A stretch of DNA of 64,000 nt. Source: Saccharomycopsis phalli. Lineage: Eukaryota; Ascomycota; Saccharomycetes; Ascoideales; Saccharomycopsidaceae. The stretch spans positions 682,001-746,000 of the forward strand of contig CP073217.1 in the NCBI GenBank assembly GCA_020342235.1. The letters are read 5' to 3'. The position numbers were made by a program, and so were the translations under genes. The notes beneath the pieces were generated by a model. That model was given only the letters and a program-made list of their open reading frames with translations. It made no database searches and was not told the origin of the DNA. Below, one piece after another: positions 53,291-62,374 of the stretch (position 1 is its first letter; the number at the start of each line of letters is the position of its first letter).

Positions 53291-53406
53291 CAACGTGTTG
53301 TAGCAAAAAGGAACTACCAGTTCGGCATAGATGAGTAGAATCCTATAAGATTTGTGAGCTTTACCTTATTTGAGAAGAGGCCAGTTTGGTTAGCAGTGGT
53401 AATTCC
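53291..53406. repeat. Dispersed repeat, copy 1
   Basis: This block matches 61628-61749 on the same strand along its whole length, with a 21-bp identical core starting GAGTAGAATCCTATAAG (53333 onward) and small indels elsewhere. Both copies lie upstream of minus-strand genes. I see no inverted ends or coding frame, so the family is unknown; a short mobile-element remnant is likely. Confidence 0.75.
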
Positions 53407-53487
53407 TTTGTGTATCTGTTCTGGCTCAAAAGGCCAAGAGTGTTGGTAGGTAAAGTGACTTGATGAATTGTGGTTGTATATTTGAAC

Positions 53488-53552
53488 TTGGGAAGATGGT
53501 GCGAGAGTGGAGTTTGGGAAGATGGTGCGAGAGTGGAGTTTGGGAAGATGGT
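53488..53552. repeat. 26-bp tandem repeat
   Basis: Two and a half perfect units of TTGGGAAGATGGTGCGAGAG plus TGGAGT in the spacer upstream of CDC31. Confidence 0.9.
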
Positions 53553-54126
53553 ACAAGATTTTGAAACTTGGGGTCTACAGTCACGACTTGAGAAATTAGA
53601 CATATTAGAGTGTGGCGATTATGCTTTATTCAAGTTGAGATGCTTTTCCAGTGTTGATTCGTAGGAAATAGGAGCTGCTACTTCAATGCTAGTTCACGCA
53701 ATACGCTTGGAAAAGTGATTGCCGACCAAAAATCAGTCCACAACTTATTGAGTTTTACCAGAGCGTGTTGGAACATGATTCCTCTGACACACTTGTCAAC
53801 AAGGGTGAACATGCTTCTTACACAACCAATACAAGCACTAAGTATCAAAACTACGACTGCTCACACTGTAGTTTAATCCCCGGCAACTATTTGAGAGTTG
53901 ACGTGGGTTTTCAGCAATGCTGCTTCAGGATGCTCCTGAGTGAAAATATATTTGTCAAATAACCATGCCGAAGACAATATATATCCAAGTACAAAAATAA
54001 AAATTATTATTATTATTAATGCTAGTTCACTTGTAGATTATGGTAGTGATTTCAAATTTGTGATTATCCAAGTTTTTCCAGGTTGAGAATTTACACATGG
54101 ACTATGATTAATTATGCTATTTGTCG

Positions 54127-54262
54127 AGTTGTTGATTTGATTTGAGTTGATTTGAGTTGATTTGAGTTGATTTGAGTTGTTGAATTGAGTTGTTGAATTG
54201 AGTTGTTGAATTGAGTTGTTGAATTGAGTTGTTGACTTGAGTTGTTGAGTTGTTGAGTTGTT
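54127..54262. repeat. TTGAGTTG-type minisatellite
   Basis: Two related short-unit arrays in series: first GTTGATTTGA (10 bp), then GTTGTTGAATTGA (13 bp), then shorter GTTGTTGA units. It ends just past the stop of GPI3, in its 3' region. Confidence 0.85.
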
Positions 54263-54281
54263 GTATTATTGTATCGTCTCG

Positions 54282-55631
54282 TCATATCTTTTCATCCTTT
54301 TCATTTGCCAACTTCGGCCTCTGGCCAGGCCTCGTGGGCCACTGCCGAACAACATCAATATTCTCCCTAGGGTAGAAATACTCCAACAAAAAGTAGAGAA
54401 AGATGTCGACAACCACACAGAGAACATACAACTTGCCTGCCCACGGGCCCTTGAGATAGAACTTGCGGAGCCGCTTGACAAGAGGCTCGTTGAGCTTAGC
54501 CATGTCAAGCAGGTCGTATACGTTCTCTGTGCGGCGGGCTACGTCCTTCCAGTCGTACAACTTGGAGATCTCGTCATGGAACCGTGCGGTGTTGACCTTT
54601 TTGTTCTCAATCATGTGGATGGCCCGGAGGGTGTTTGCCGTGAGGGAGTCGACCGAGGGGTTGGCAAATACCGTCATGTGGTACGGCAAGACCTCGGGAA
54701 TACCACCGACACGGGTTGTGACCACCAAGAGTCCACAGCTGGCAGCTTCGACCAAGACGGTGCCAAAAGCCTCTGTGAGCGACGCGTGGAGATAGATGTC
54801 GCCCTGGACCATGATATCGCGGACTTCTTCGTGTCGGATGCTGCCAATGAGGCGGACTCTGTCCAGAAGCCTGTTGCTCTCGATCATCTGGTCCAAGTCA
54901 ATGAACTTGGGTCCGTCTCCCGCAATGAGGAAGTTGACCTTGCGGTTGCTCTCGCAGACTTTTGGGATGATTGCCGTGAGCAAGTCTGCGCCTTTGTTGG
55001 GGAAAAGCCGCGAGATCACCACCACGGTGATGGAATCGGAGTCCTTCACGCCGCGCAATTGCCGGTCGCTAGGCTGGAAATCCTTGGAGACCACTGCGTT
55101 GGGAATGACACTGACGTCGAGTGGACTGATGGACGCGCGGAGCACGGTGTTTTCTTTACAGGTGTGCGAGACGCAAATGACGTGTCCAACGTCTGCAAGC
55201 GTGAATTTGAGCACCTTGTTGCCCAATATGGAGCCTGCGTCGGCAAAGCCAAAGAGCGAATGGTCGGTGAAACAGGTTTTCATGCTCATTGTGCGGGCAT
55301 GGAAGATGGCCTCGTGACAGAGCGAGCTGAGCGAGCCGTGGCCGTGAACAATGTCGATGCTCTCGCGAATGAAGATGTTGCGGAGGATCGGGAACGCCGA
55401 GAACACTGTGGGGAACGTCGATTCGCGATAGAGCACAAGAAACGGGATGTAGTACACTTTCAAGCCGTTGGTCAAGGTGCGGATCCCGGTGCGGGACCCA
55501 TAGTCGTGGGTGATGATCGTGACGCAATGGCCCATTTCAATGAGCTTCTGCGAAAGATGGTACACATGGAGCTCAACACCCCCCGGTTGGGGGTAGAAGA
55601 AGTCCGAGACCATGGCGATGTTGTAGGGCAT
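54282..55631 (-). CDS. SPT14: Catalytic subunit of GPI-GlcNAc transferase (Gpi3/Spt14, PIG-A)
   Basis: Transfers GlcNAc from UDP-GlcNAc to phosphatidylinositol on the cytosolic face of the ER, the first step of GPI-anchor synthesis. The ATG at 55631 gives 449 residues starting MPYNIAMVSDFFYPQPGGVE, the conserved start; eight codons upstream were dropped. Other signatures are HGHGSLSSLCHEA, TDHSLFGFAD, SRLFPNKGADLL, IAGDGPK, the GT4 motif SLTEAFGTVLVEAASCG and TRVGGIPEVLP. A C-terminal membrane segment (LYVLCVVVDIFLYFLLEYF) holds it in the ER. It provides the anchor that GPI proteins such as the adhesin at 8.1-11.5 kb need. Confidence 0.96.
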   Translation of the reverse strand: MPYNIAMVSDFFYPQPGGVELHVYHLSQKLIEMGHCVTIITHDYGSRTGIRTLTNGLKVYYIPFLVLYRESTFPTVFSAFPILRNIFIRESIDIVHGHGSLSSLCHEAIFHARTMSMKTCFTDHSLFGFADAGSILGNKVLKFTLADVGHVICVSHTCKENTVLRASISPLDVSVIPNAVVSKDFQPSDRQLRGVKDSDSITVVVISRLFPNKGADLLTAIIPKVCESNRKVNFLIAGDGPKFIDLDQMIESNRLLDRVRLIGSIRHEEVRDIMVQGDIYLHASLTEAFGTVLVEAASCGLLVVTTRVGGIPEVLPYHMTVFANPSVDSLTANTLRAIHMIENKKVNTARFHDEISKLYDWKDVARRTENVYDLLDMAKLNEPLVKRLRKFYLKGPWAGKLYVLCVVVDIFLYFLLEYFYPRENIDVVRQWPTRPGQRPKLANEKDEKI

Positions 55632-56701
55632 GTTGATGTGACCATGTAGGTACAATTTGAAAATCCTATCGTGGTCACGTGCGCGGGAGTGTCATGGGTA
55701 AAGCTGTAATTATTTCAGTGCAACGTCGTGTAAGACGTTCTTAAAACGGTGGCGATGTAAAAGGTCTGGCCCCTGGTGTATCAACGGCGTTGTTTCTTTT
55801 TTTTTTGCTTCTTTTCCAGCTAGTGCACTTTTTCCGCCATTGTCTGTCGCAGTGTCTCATTTTTCGTGCAGCGTATATACTGGAGCTACATTTATGTGCC
55901 TGGATTGTATATTATTTGAAGATCGCATTCCATGACCCAATTACGTGTGCCTTGTCTTGATACTGCGTGCCCTTGTCTTGATTTGCTCCTTTGTCCCCTT
56001 ATCTTTACATCCTGTGATTGTCTTTATATCTCGTCTAGACACAACTTGCCTCCTCCTGTCTCACCCTTTGGACCACCGCTCACAAAAATAGACAACGACT
56101 GTAGTACACCTGTCCTTATGGCACATCCGTCATCGGTATTGAGTTTCACAGTGAAAATATTTTTCAGCCTGTTCGTGGGTTGCTACATGTGCACATGGCA
56201 GGGTCTTCGGAAAAATGTTGTAAAATATTAGTCCCTTCCGTACAGTATCCCGGGGCTGTAATCCAAGGTAATTCGGGTTATCTCGCAAGCTATCCCACGA
56301 TAAAATTGTGATTTATTCGGAACGCAAATTGTCTCCGGCTGCGTAGCTGCGCAAGCTCAAAAAAGTCTCACCTTGTCACACTAGTGCAGCCCAGATGATA
56401 CACCTTGGCCTAGGAACGTGGAACGCCAGGGTACCGATGGAAAATAGCCCGACGGGCCGTTGTGGACACTACGTTGTGCCGAGAACCACGGACAAAACTT
56501 CCTGATTGGCAAAAGTGGCTGAAGCAACACACTCCCATTGAGGTATTTTGTCCGTGCGATGGAAATCTAGTTGGCTGCTGCGAACAATTTTCTGCGTCAG
56601 CATGCATGTGTACATGCCCAATTGGGCATGAAAACCGAACGGGTCCACGATATATATATATATATCCAAATTTTCACCGGTTTTTTTTTTTGTCTAGCAA
56701 C
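55632..56701. other. SPT14-transporter divergent intergenic region
   Basis: About 1.07 kb serving two divergent promoters. It has a T-run at 55796-55808, a CACGTG at 55676, and a TA tract at 56652-56667 followed by a T-run directly before the transporter ATG. No additional gene seen. Confidence 0.5.
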
Positions 56702-58465
56702 ATGTCAAAGGTTGAAGAGTCTGCTGCCTCGGCACACAGTGCCTCTACTCACAGAAAGGTCCCTTCGTCGCTGGATAGCGTCATCTCTGATGTCGGCGAC
56801 GAAGAGCCATATCTTGGCCCAAACGACACCGAAGAAAACAAGTTGCGCACCACAGTGTCGCGGGCTTCGGTACAGCTAAGTCTTGATCGCCGCTTGTCCA
56901 ACTTGGGTACCACCATGGGCGAAGACGAAGAAGCAATTGACGCCGGCCAGTTGGACTGGGACGGACCTGACGATAAGGAAAACCCAATCAACTGGCCAAA
57001 GTGGAAAAAGTGGTACGTTACCATGACCACTGCGTTGGTTGCGCTTGTTGTCACGTTTGGATCGTCGCTTTATTCCGCAGGTGTCCTTGACATGGTTCAA
57101 CGGGGTCTTGCTGGCCAGACGTTGGCGATTTCCGGATTGACGTTTTACGTGCTTGGTCTTGGGTTTGGTCCGATGTTTGCTGCTCCGTTGAGTGAGTTGT
57201 ACGGCCGGAACGCGATCTACTTCACGTCATTGCCGCTTTCGATGATCTTCACTCTTGGCACCGGTTTTTCCACCAAGATCCGCGAGATCTTGGTGCTCCG
57301 GTTCTTTGCCGGCTTATTTGGCTCGCCAGCGTTGGCTGTCTGCTCGGGAACCATTGTCGACATGTGGGAGTTGCAGGACATGGAGATTGCCATGACCTTC
57401 TTTGTCATGGCTCCATTCTGTGGCCCGATCCTTGGCCCAGTCATTGGTGGTTATGCTGTTGAGTACGAGTCCTGGAAATGGTCCCAATGGGTCGACTTGT
57501 TTGCTGGTGCCGGGATCTTGCCGTTCCTCTTGCTCTGCCCAGAGACTTTCAAGCCTGCGATCTTGAAACGGCGCGCCAAGAAGCGTAACATTGCCATCAA
57601 GAGCAACGACACTAGTGTCGGCACATATCTCAAGGAAATCGCCAACGTCTACATCCAGAAGCCAGCAAAGATGATCGTGGTCGAGCCAATCGTGCTTGTG
57701 TTTTCCATCTGGGCCGCATTCAACTTTGCCATTCTCTTTGGGTTCTTCGAGGCCTTCCCGGTGATCTTCCGTGGGGTTTACCACATGAAGTTGGGTAACT
57801 CCGGATTGTGTTTCTTGGGAATCGGCTTGGGCTTGGTCATTGGTAGCGGAATCTACCTCTACTTGATCTTCTTTGTCTTCTTTGAGCGTGACGAAAACGG
57901 AAAAAGAGGCACCTTCAAAGACGGAAAAATCGTGCCTCCAGTGCCAGAAACCAGACTTCTTCCAGCGAAAATCGGAGCAATTTTGCTTCCAATCTCCCTC
58001 TTCTGGGTCGCATGGACCGGCAGAAAAGAGTCCATCCACTGGATCGTGCCAATCATTGGCTCGATTCCATTTGGAATCGGCTTGATTCTCATCTTCTTCT
58101 CTACGCTCGTCTACTTTTCTCTCTCATACCCACCAGTGTCGCTTGCCTCGGCCATGGCCGCAAACAACTTGCTCAGATACATCTTGGCCTCGGTCTTTCC
58201 ACTCTTTTGCGTGCAAATGTACCGCAACTTGGGCATTGGCTGGGCCACTTCTACATTTGGATTCATCTCCATCGCCATGGTGCCAATCCCATGGGTGTTT
58301 GAAAAGTACGGTCCAGTGCTCCGGACAAAGTCCCAGTATGGCTACTACGCATTGTACAAGGCCATGATGGAGCTCAAGGCTAAGGAAGCACAGCTCGCAG
58401 AGTTGGAGAAGCATGACTCCAAGAGCACAAAGTGTACTTCGGAGCAAGGTCAGCAGAAGGTATGA
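56702..58465 (+). CDS. MFS multidrug/polyamine-type exporter (DHA1 family)
   Basis: A 587-residue drug:H+ antiporter of the 12-segment DHA1 family, predicted in the plasma membrane. The ATG at 56702 follows a TA/T-rich leader; the frame upstream is open but lacks family sequence. The cytosolic N-terminus (1-100) is Ser/acidic and ends with the hallmark DGPDDKENPINWPKWKKW (consensus DPxNPxNW). Membrane segments follow, with motif A-like APLSELYGRNAIYF and motif C-like GPILGPVIGGY. The central loop is KRRAKKRN, with the second half to YRNLGIGWATSTFGF and the C-terminal PWVFEKYGPVLRTKSQY. Closest in type are Tpo1-4, Flr1 and related exporters; the substrate is unknown. Confidence 0.88.
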   Translation: MSKVEESAASAHSASTHRKVPSSLDSVISDVGDEEPYLGPNDTEENKLRTTVSRASVQLSLDRRLSNLGTTMGEDEEAIDAGQLDWDGPDDKENPINWPKWKKWYVTMTTALVALVVTFGSSLYSAGVLDMVQRGLAGQTLAISGLTFYVLGLGFGPMFAAPLSELYGRNAIYFTSLPLSMIFTLGTGFSTKIREILVLRFFAGLFGSPALAVCSGTIVDMWELQDMEIAMTFFVMAPFCGPILGPVIGGYAVEYESWKWSQWVDLFAGAGILPFLLLCPETFKPAILKRRAKKRNIAIKSNDTSVGTYLKEIANVYIQKPAKMIVVEPIVLVFSIWAAFNFAILFGFFEAFPVIFRGVYHMKLGNSGLCFLGIGLGLVIGSGIYLYLIFFVFFERDENGKRGTFKDGKIVPPVPETRLLPAKIGAILLPISLFWVAWTGRKESIHWIVPIIGSIPFGIGLILIFFSTLVYFSLSYPPVSLASAMAANNLLRYILASVFPLFCVQMYRNLGIGWATSTFGFISIAMVPIPWVFEKYGPVLRTKSQYGYYALYKAMMELKAKEAQLAELEKHDSKSTKCTSEQGQQKV

Positions 58466-59146
58466 TTTGACGATATATTAATCTAATGTAATAGTATTAT
58501 CTGTAGCCAAATATGCCGTGCAGCTAAACATGCAAGCCGCCAGTTTCGGACTTTGCAATTCTCACTCAATGGTAAGCAGCCAAATCAGCAAGGCTTGGCA
58601 GGAATTGACCACTGGTGAAGTTTGAGTGTCTGAATCAAGGTCCAAGGCGTGTCTGAATCAAGGCCCCAGGGAGTGTTGAATAGAGACAAATGGCTCACAA
58701 TAGAGGTGAAGCCGGTGGACAAGTCTAGCGGATTGCAGGTGGCAACGTCATGCACACATCAACTGAATCACGCACTAGCACTAGTGACTTATCACTTTGC
58801 CGAATCAGTACACATTCACTGGAACCGTCGTCAATTCCGTATGCCCGAGACATTTTTAAAGTATAATCAAGCCGAATAAGTAATATTGGACATTGAAGGC
58901 CACGACCATCTTCACGACAAGCCAAAGATGGCATACAGCCTACTACAATGAATGGATTCTACATTCCGTAGTATGTGAGCAGTGAAGGGCAAATGGGACT
59001 AGGCAAATTCAGGGTTTAGGGTTTTGGACTCATTGAATAAAAATAGACGATGATTTTGCCGCTTAGGCTATACATTAGCACATTTACAGAGTTTATTAGA
59101 CGTAGAGTGGCTTAGTATGGTTGAATACATCATGTGCCAACAGTAA

Positions 59147-59230
59147 TAGCAATGAAGTAGTAATGAAGTAGCAATGGAAGTAGCAATGGAAGTAGCAATG
59201 GAAGTAGCAATGGAAGTAGCAATTGGTAGT
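59147..59230. repeat. 12-bp tandem repeat
   Basis: About six units of GCAATGGAAGTA, with degenerate flanking units (AGTAATGA). Intergenic. Confidence 0.85.
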
Positions 59231-59342
59231 AATCTCAACTCACTATTAATCATCGATATACAGTATTCACCCGGCAGCACTAGTCGCTAACCGTATTAAC
59301 CTAAATCATCATTTCCAATGCTCCATCTATTGCATACCGTGT

Positions 59343-59540
59343 AACTATAAAATTAAATCTTGTAAATCTTGCTTAGCATCCACTATATACCCCGTAATAG
59401 CATCGAATAATCATAAAATTAAACTTTGAAAATCTTGCTTAGCATCCTCCATATACCCTTTGTAATAGCATCGTGCAACTATAAAATTAAACTTTGCAAA
59501 TCTTACTTTGCATCTCTCCATAATAGCATCGTACAACTCA
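59343..59540. repeat. About 66-bp tandem repeat, three units
   Basis: Three diverged units each carrying CTATAAAATTAAACTTTG, then AATCTTGCTTAGCATCC and ending GTAATAGCATCG. The third is shortest. Older than the perfect short repeats beside it. Confidence 0.85.
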
Positions 59541-59724
59541 TACTAGCCTTGTGTTTCCAGCCTTTGTCTTTTGCGTTTACCAAGGCTAATGGGCACACGT
59601 TCAGAGTAAAATCAATGGACAAAGGCAATTTCGAATCGTAGAAAATACTCTTGCGAAAGTTGTATAAATGGAAATGCGGCAAATTGGCACAGTGTGTTTT
59701 ATAAGCTAGTTACATTGTCCAGTC

Positions 59725-59828
59725 ATGATTTTACAGTGTGATTTTACAGTGTGATTTTACAGTGTGATTTTACAGTGTGATTTTACAGTGTGATTTTACA
59801 GTGTGATTTTACAGTGTGATTTTACAGT
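59725..59828. repeat. 13-bp tandem repeat, eight units
   Basis: Eight nearly perfect units of TGATTTTACAGTG, immediately beyond the GCD1 3' end. High identity points to recent expansion; length may vary between strains. Confidence 0.9.
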
Positions 59829-59908
59829 ATGTTGTTTATTCTCGTCGTAATTAGTGGATAATCGCAATCTCATAATCACAATCTCACAATCACAATCTCC
59901 AATTCTAA

Positions 59909-61249
59909 TCACCGCTCAAACAAATCGTCATCGCCGAAATCGTCATCCTCCTCAAACTCACTCTCATCACTATCCTCCTCATTTTCCTCGTCACTATCCT
60001 CGTCGTCCTCCTCCTCAAACCGGTCGTTGATCAACAACTTAATCACAAGAAGAGTCTCGCCCTTTACTTGTGCGCCCTTGAGCACAGTATATGCGCCTTC
60101 AACGTTACAATTCATCAACTTGGACTTGGACTCAATCTTGACGCCCGTGCCAATAATACAGTTTTCGAGAAGCACATCGTCGCTGATTTGAGCTCCATCC
60201 AATATCACACAGCCAATGATCTTGCAGCGCTTGCCAATGGTACAGTTGTCTCCAATAATCGACTTCTTGACGTTGGTTCGCTCGTCAAGGGTCGTGCCGG
60301 GCAAAATCATCGACTCGGGCCCGATGCTGGACTTGTCCTTTTTCGCAACCGGCTGGATTCCGGCCTGAATGTTGGCAGCATGCTGCTGCATCATGATCCA
60401 CCGGTTGGCTTCCAAATACACCGGCAAGTTGTCGGCACGGGCAAACGTGCAGACCTTGGGAAGCACAAACATGCTGACCTTTTCCCGTTCTGCGGAATGG
60501 CGCCACGAGCCGCGCGCAAGATCGCGGATGATCTTCGACATTGGCTTCAAGTGGAAGTCGTACGACTCCAGCTCCAACAACTCGCGCACCTTGTAGCTGC
60601 AGAAGTAAACTCCGCTGTCCAATAATCGGCCCGACACATGTGTCTTGGCATGGCGCCACACCATCTGGGTGCGGAGCTTCAAGAACTTGGACTTGGTGAC
60701 CCCCTGCTTCAGGTACATGTCCAAGAGCTGCCGGTCGCCGTTTGAATGCTCGCTGAAGCACGTGTAAAACCCCTTGATCTTCTTCTCGTCAATGTTGCTG
60801 AAGTTGTTGGTGTAGTACGTCGCCATCCCGATGACGTCATCGCCTCTGTCTCGGTACTGCTCGATAAACACCTGCGGCGGAACATCGGTGACAAAGTCAC
60901 ACGGCATCACCACGAAATCGCGCGTGATCTTTCCCTGGTCAAACAACCAGCGCACCACGCTCCCCGTTCCCTCGAGATCGGTACCAAGTACCTCAATCGC
61001 GCTCCGGACATCGCCCTGGCGCTGCGCCACATACTGCTCGACGTACTTCGCCACAGCATCTCTGCTGGCGTCGTCGGTCACTACATATACTTTGCTGAAT
61101 GGCGCCTGGTCGCAAAACTGGAGACTGTAGTGCACCATCGGACGATTGGCAATGGGGAGTAGCGCCTTTTCAACCCCGTTCTTGCTGCCACCGGAAAACG
61201 GCACAAGGTTCTTGCCCTTGCCGCAACAAATCACCGCCTGGAACTCCAT
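59909..61249 (-). CDS. GCD1: eIF2B gamma subunit (Gcd1)
   Basis: Gamma subunit of the guanine-nucleotide exchange factor eIF2B, which recharges eIF2 with GTP and is the target of eIF2 phosphorylation in general amino-acid control. The ATG at 61249 gives 446 residues starting MEFQAVICCGKGKNL, as in the family. The frame is open for 119 more codons upstream but without an ATG. A nucleotidyltransferase-like domain (KALLPIANRPMVHYSL, MPCDFVTDVPPQVFIEQYR) is followed by a left-handed beta-helix of hexapeptides (IIGDNCTIGKRCKIIGCVIL). The tail is strongly acidic and ends DDDLFER, close to yeast DDGLFER. It is shorter than S. cerevisiae Gcd1 (578), mainly through missing inserts. Confidence 0.93.
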   Translation of the reverse strand: MEFQAVICCGKGKNLVPFSGGSKNGVEKALLPIANRPMVHYSLQFCDQAPFSKVYVVTDDASRDAVAKYVEQYVAQRQGDVRSAIEVLGTDLEGTGSVVRWLFDQGKITRDFVVMPCDFVTDVPPQVFIEQYRDRGDDVIGMATYYTNNFSNIDEKKIKGFYTCFSEHSNGDRQLLDMYLKQGVTKSKFLKLRTQMVWRHAKTHVSGRLLDSGVYFCSYKVRELLELESYDFHLKPMSKIIRDLARGSWRHSAEREKVSMFVLPKVCTFARADNLPVYLEANRWIMMQQHAANIQAGIQPVAKKDKSSIGPESMILPGTTLDERTNVKKSIIGDNCTIGKRCKIIGCVILDGAQISDDVLLENCIIGTGVKIESKSKLMNCNVEGAYTVLKGAQVKGETLLVIKLLINDRFEEEDDEDSDEENEEDSDESEFEEDDDFGDDDLFER

Positions 61250-62374
61250 CTGAGGAAGATTGGTGTGGGTAATTTTCACTACGGTGTAGTGCGGGTAACT
61301 GTGGCCAAGATCGGCGTGTACTGGAAGGACTGTAGGAGAAAAATAATCAAGGCTATAAAACTGTAGGAGGATAATATAATAATAATAATGTTTATTTAAG
61401 GCTATAGTTATAGTGGGCTTCCAGAGGAGATTTATACTTTGCCGTCTACGACTAAGGACGGTGCTGCTATGTAGTCGTTGAAAGAAGACTCTGAGACTGA
61501 TACACTTTTGACTAGAGCTTGTAAATGTGTAAGGTAATGAGCATTGGAGGGGCAATGTGTTTTTTGCCTGGATCTTTGGAGGTAACTTTAGCCACTCCCT
61601 CCCCAAAGTACTAACTTGGTAGTCCTTCTAACGTGCTGCAACAAAAAAGGGAAAACTACCGGTTTAGCACCGACGAGTAGAATCCTATAAGATTTTAAGC
61701 TTTGCCTTATCTGAGAAATAGACGCGAGTCTGAGTAGCATTGGTAATTACATAGTGGCATTGGCAATTCCATAGTGGCATTGGCACAGTTCAATGTTTAT
61801 TTACCATCTGGGAGCGTAGCGGCAGTTGCCAAAGATTATTCCTGTAAAGAGCTATAGTGGTATTGGAATAGATACTTGGTATTGTGTCGAGTTTTGTTGA
61901 ATATTGAGTAGTATAGAATAGTCATTGTAATGTATCAGCTAGGATAGCAGTAGCTAGGATAGTTGGAAAAGTAACTAAGATATATTTGCTTGACTATTGA
62001 AAGTCTGGCTATTGAAAGTCTGGCTATTGTATTAAAGATGTAGTTTTATAAGAAAGGAAGCAACTGGATAAAGACGAGGGTATTGTTAGAATATGAGGCA
62101 TTGATAAACGAGTACATTGATAAACGAGTACATTGATAAAAGAGTAAACCATTATTACACCCATAGACTTTCATTACACCCGTCACTTCCCTTTGCTACA
62201 TACTCTAAAAAATCCATATTCCCATCCTATTAACCTTAACTAACCCATTAATTGGCCACCATACCCTCCAACACCTGTTTGCAGGTAAATACCACAATTC
62301 TATACCCTATACGCCTCTCAATACCTTCCTCCACACCTCTCAATACCTTCCTCCACGCCTCCCAATACCTTCAT
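61250..62374. other. GCD1 upstream region
   Basis: About 1.1 kb between the GCD1 start and the 3' end of the right-edge gene. It holds an ATT microsatellite at 61373-61390, dispersed repeat copy 2, short duplications (GTCTGGCTATTGAAA near 61995-62025; GATAAACGAGTACATT near 62103-62135) and a pyrimidine-rich repeat near 62320-62390 (CTCAATACCTTCCTCCACGC). No gene recognised. Confidence 0.55.
61628..61749. repeat. Dispersed repeat, copy 2
   Basis: Counterpart of 53291-53406, same strand, about 120 bp. The 21-bp core begins at 61674. Upstream similarity fades near 61610, and downstream it ends at GGTAATT(A/C)C. It sits about 380-500 bp upstream of the GCD1 start. Confidence 0.75.

Larger units (their letters stand above)
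53031..54281. other. CDC31 upstream region, repeat-rich
   Basis: About 1.25 kb between the CDC31 start and the GPI3 stop. It contains a dispersed repeat (53291-53406), a 26-bp minisatellite, an ATT run near 54003-54020 and a TTGAGTTG repeat tract. No gene recognised. Confidence 0.6.
58466..59908. other. Repeat-rich convergent spacer
   Basis: About 1.4 kb between two 3' ends (transporter and GCD1) with three separate minisatellites (listed). A 20-bp duplication (GTGTCTGAATCAAGG twice) lies near 58624-58665. No gene recognised. Confidence 0.6.

Noticed and set aside
54258-55649. 463-codon open frame opposite SPT14
   Set aside because: Its composition is that of an antisense shadow, while the minus strand encodes a complete PIG-A-type transferase.
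56462-56701. In-frame extension of the MFS exporter upstream of 56702
   Set aside because: It spans the TA/T-rich leader and has no family similarity; the ATG at 56702 is well placed.
61250-61606. 119-codon in-frame extension upstream of the GCD1 ATG
   Set aside because: It contains no ATG, includes an ATT microsatellite read as a Tyr run, and the conserved family start is at 61249.
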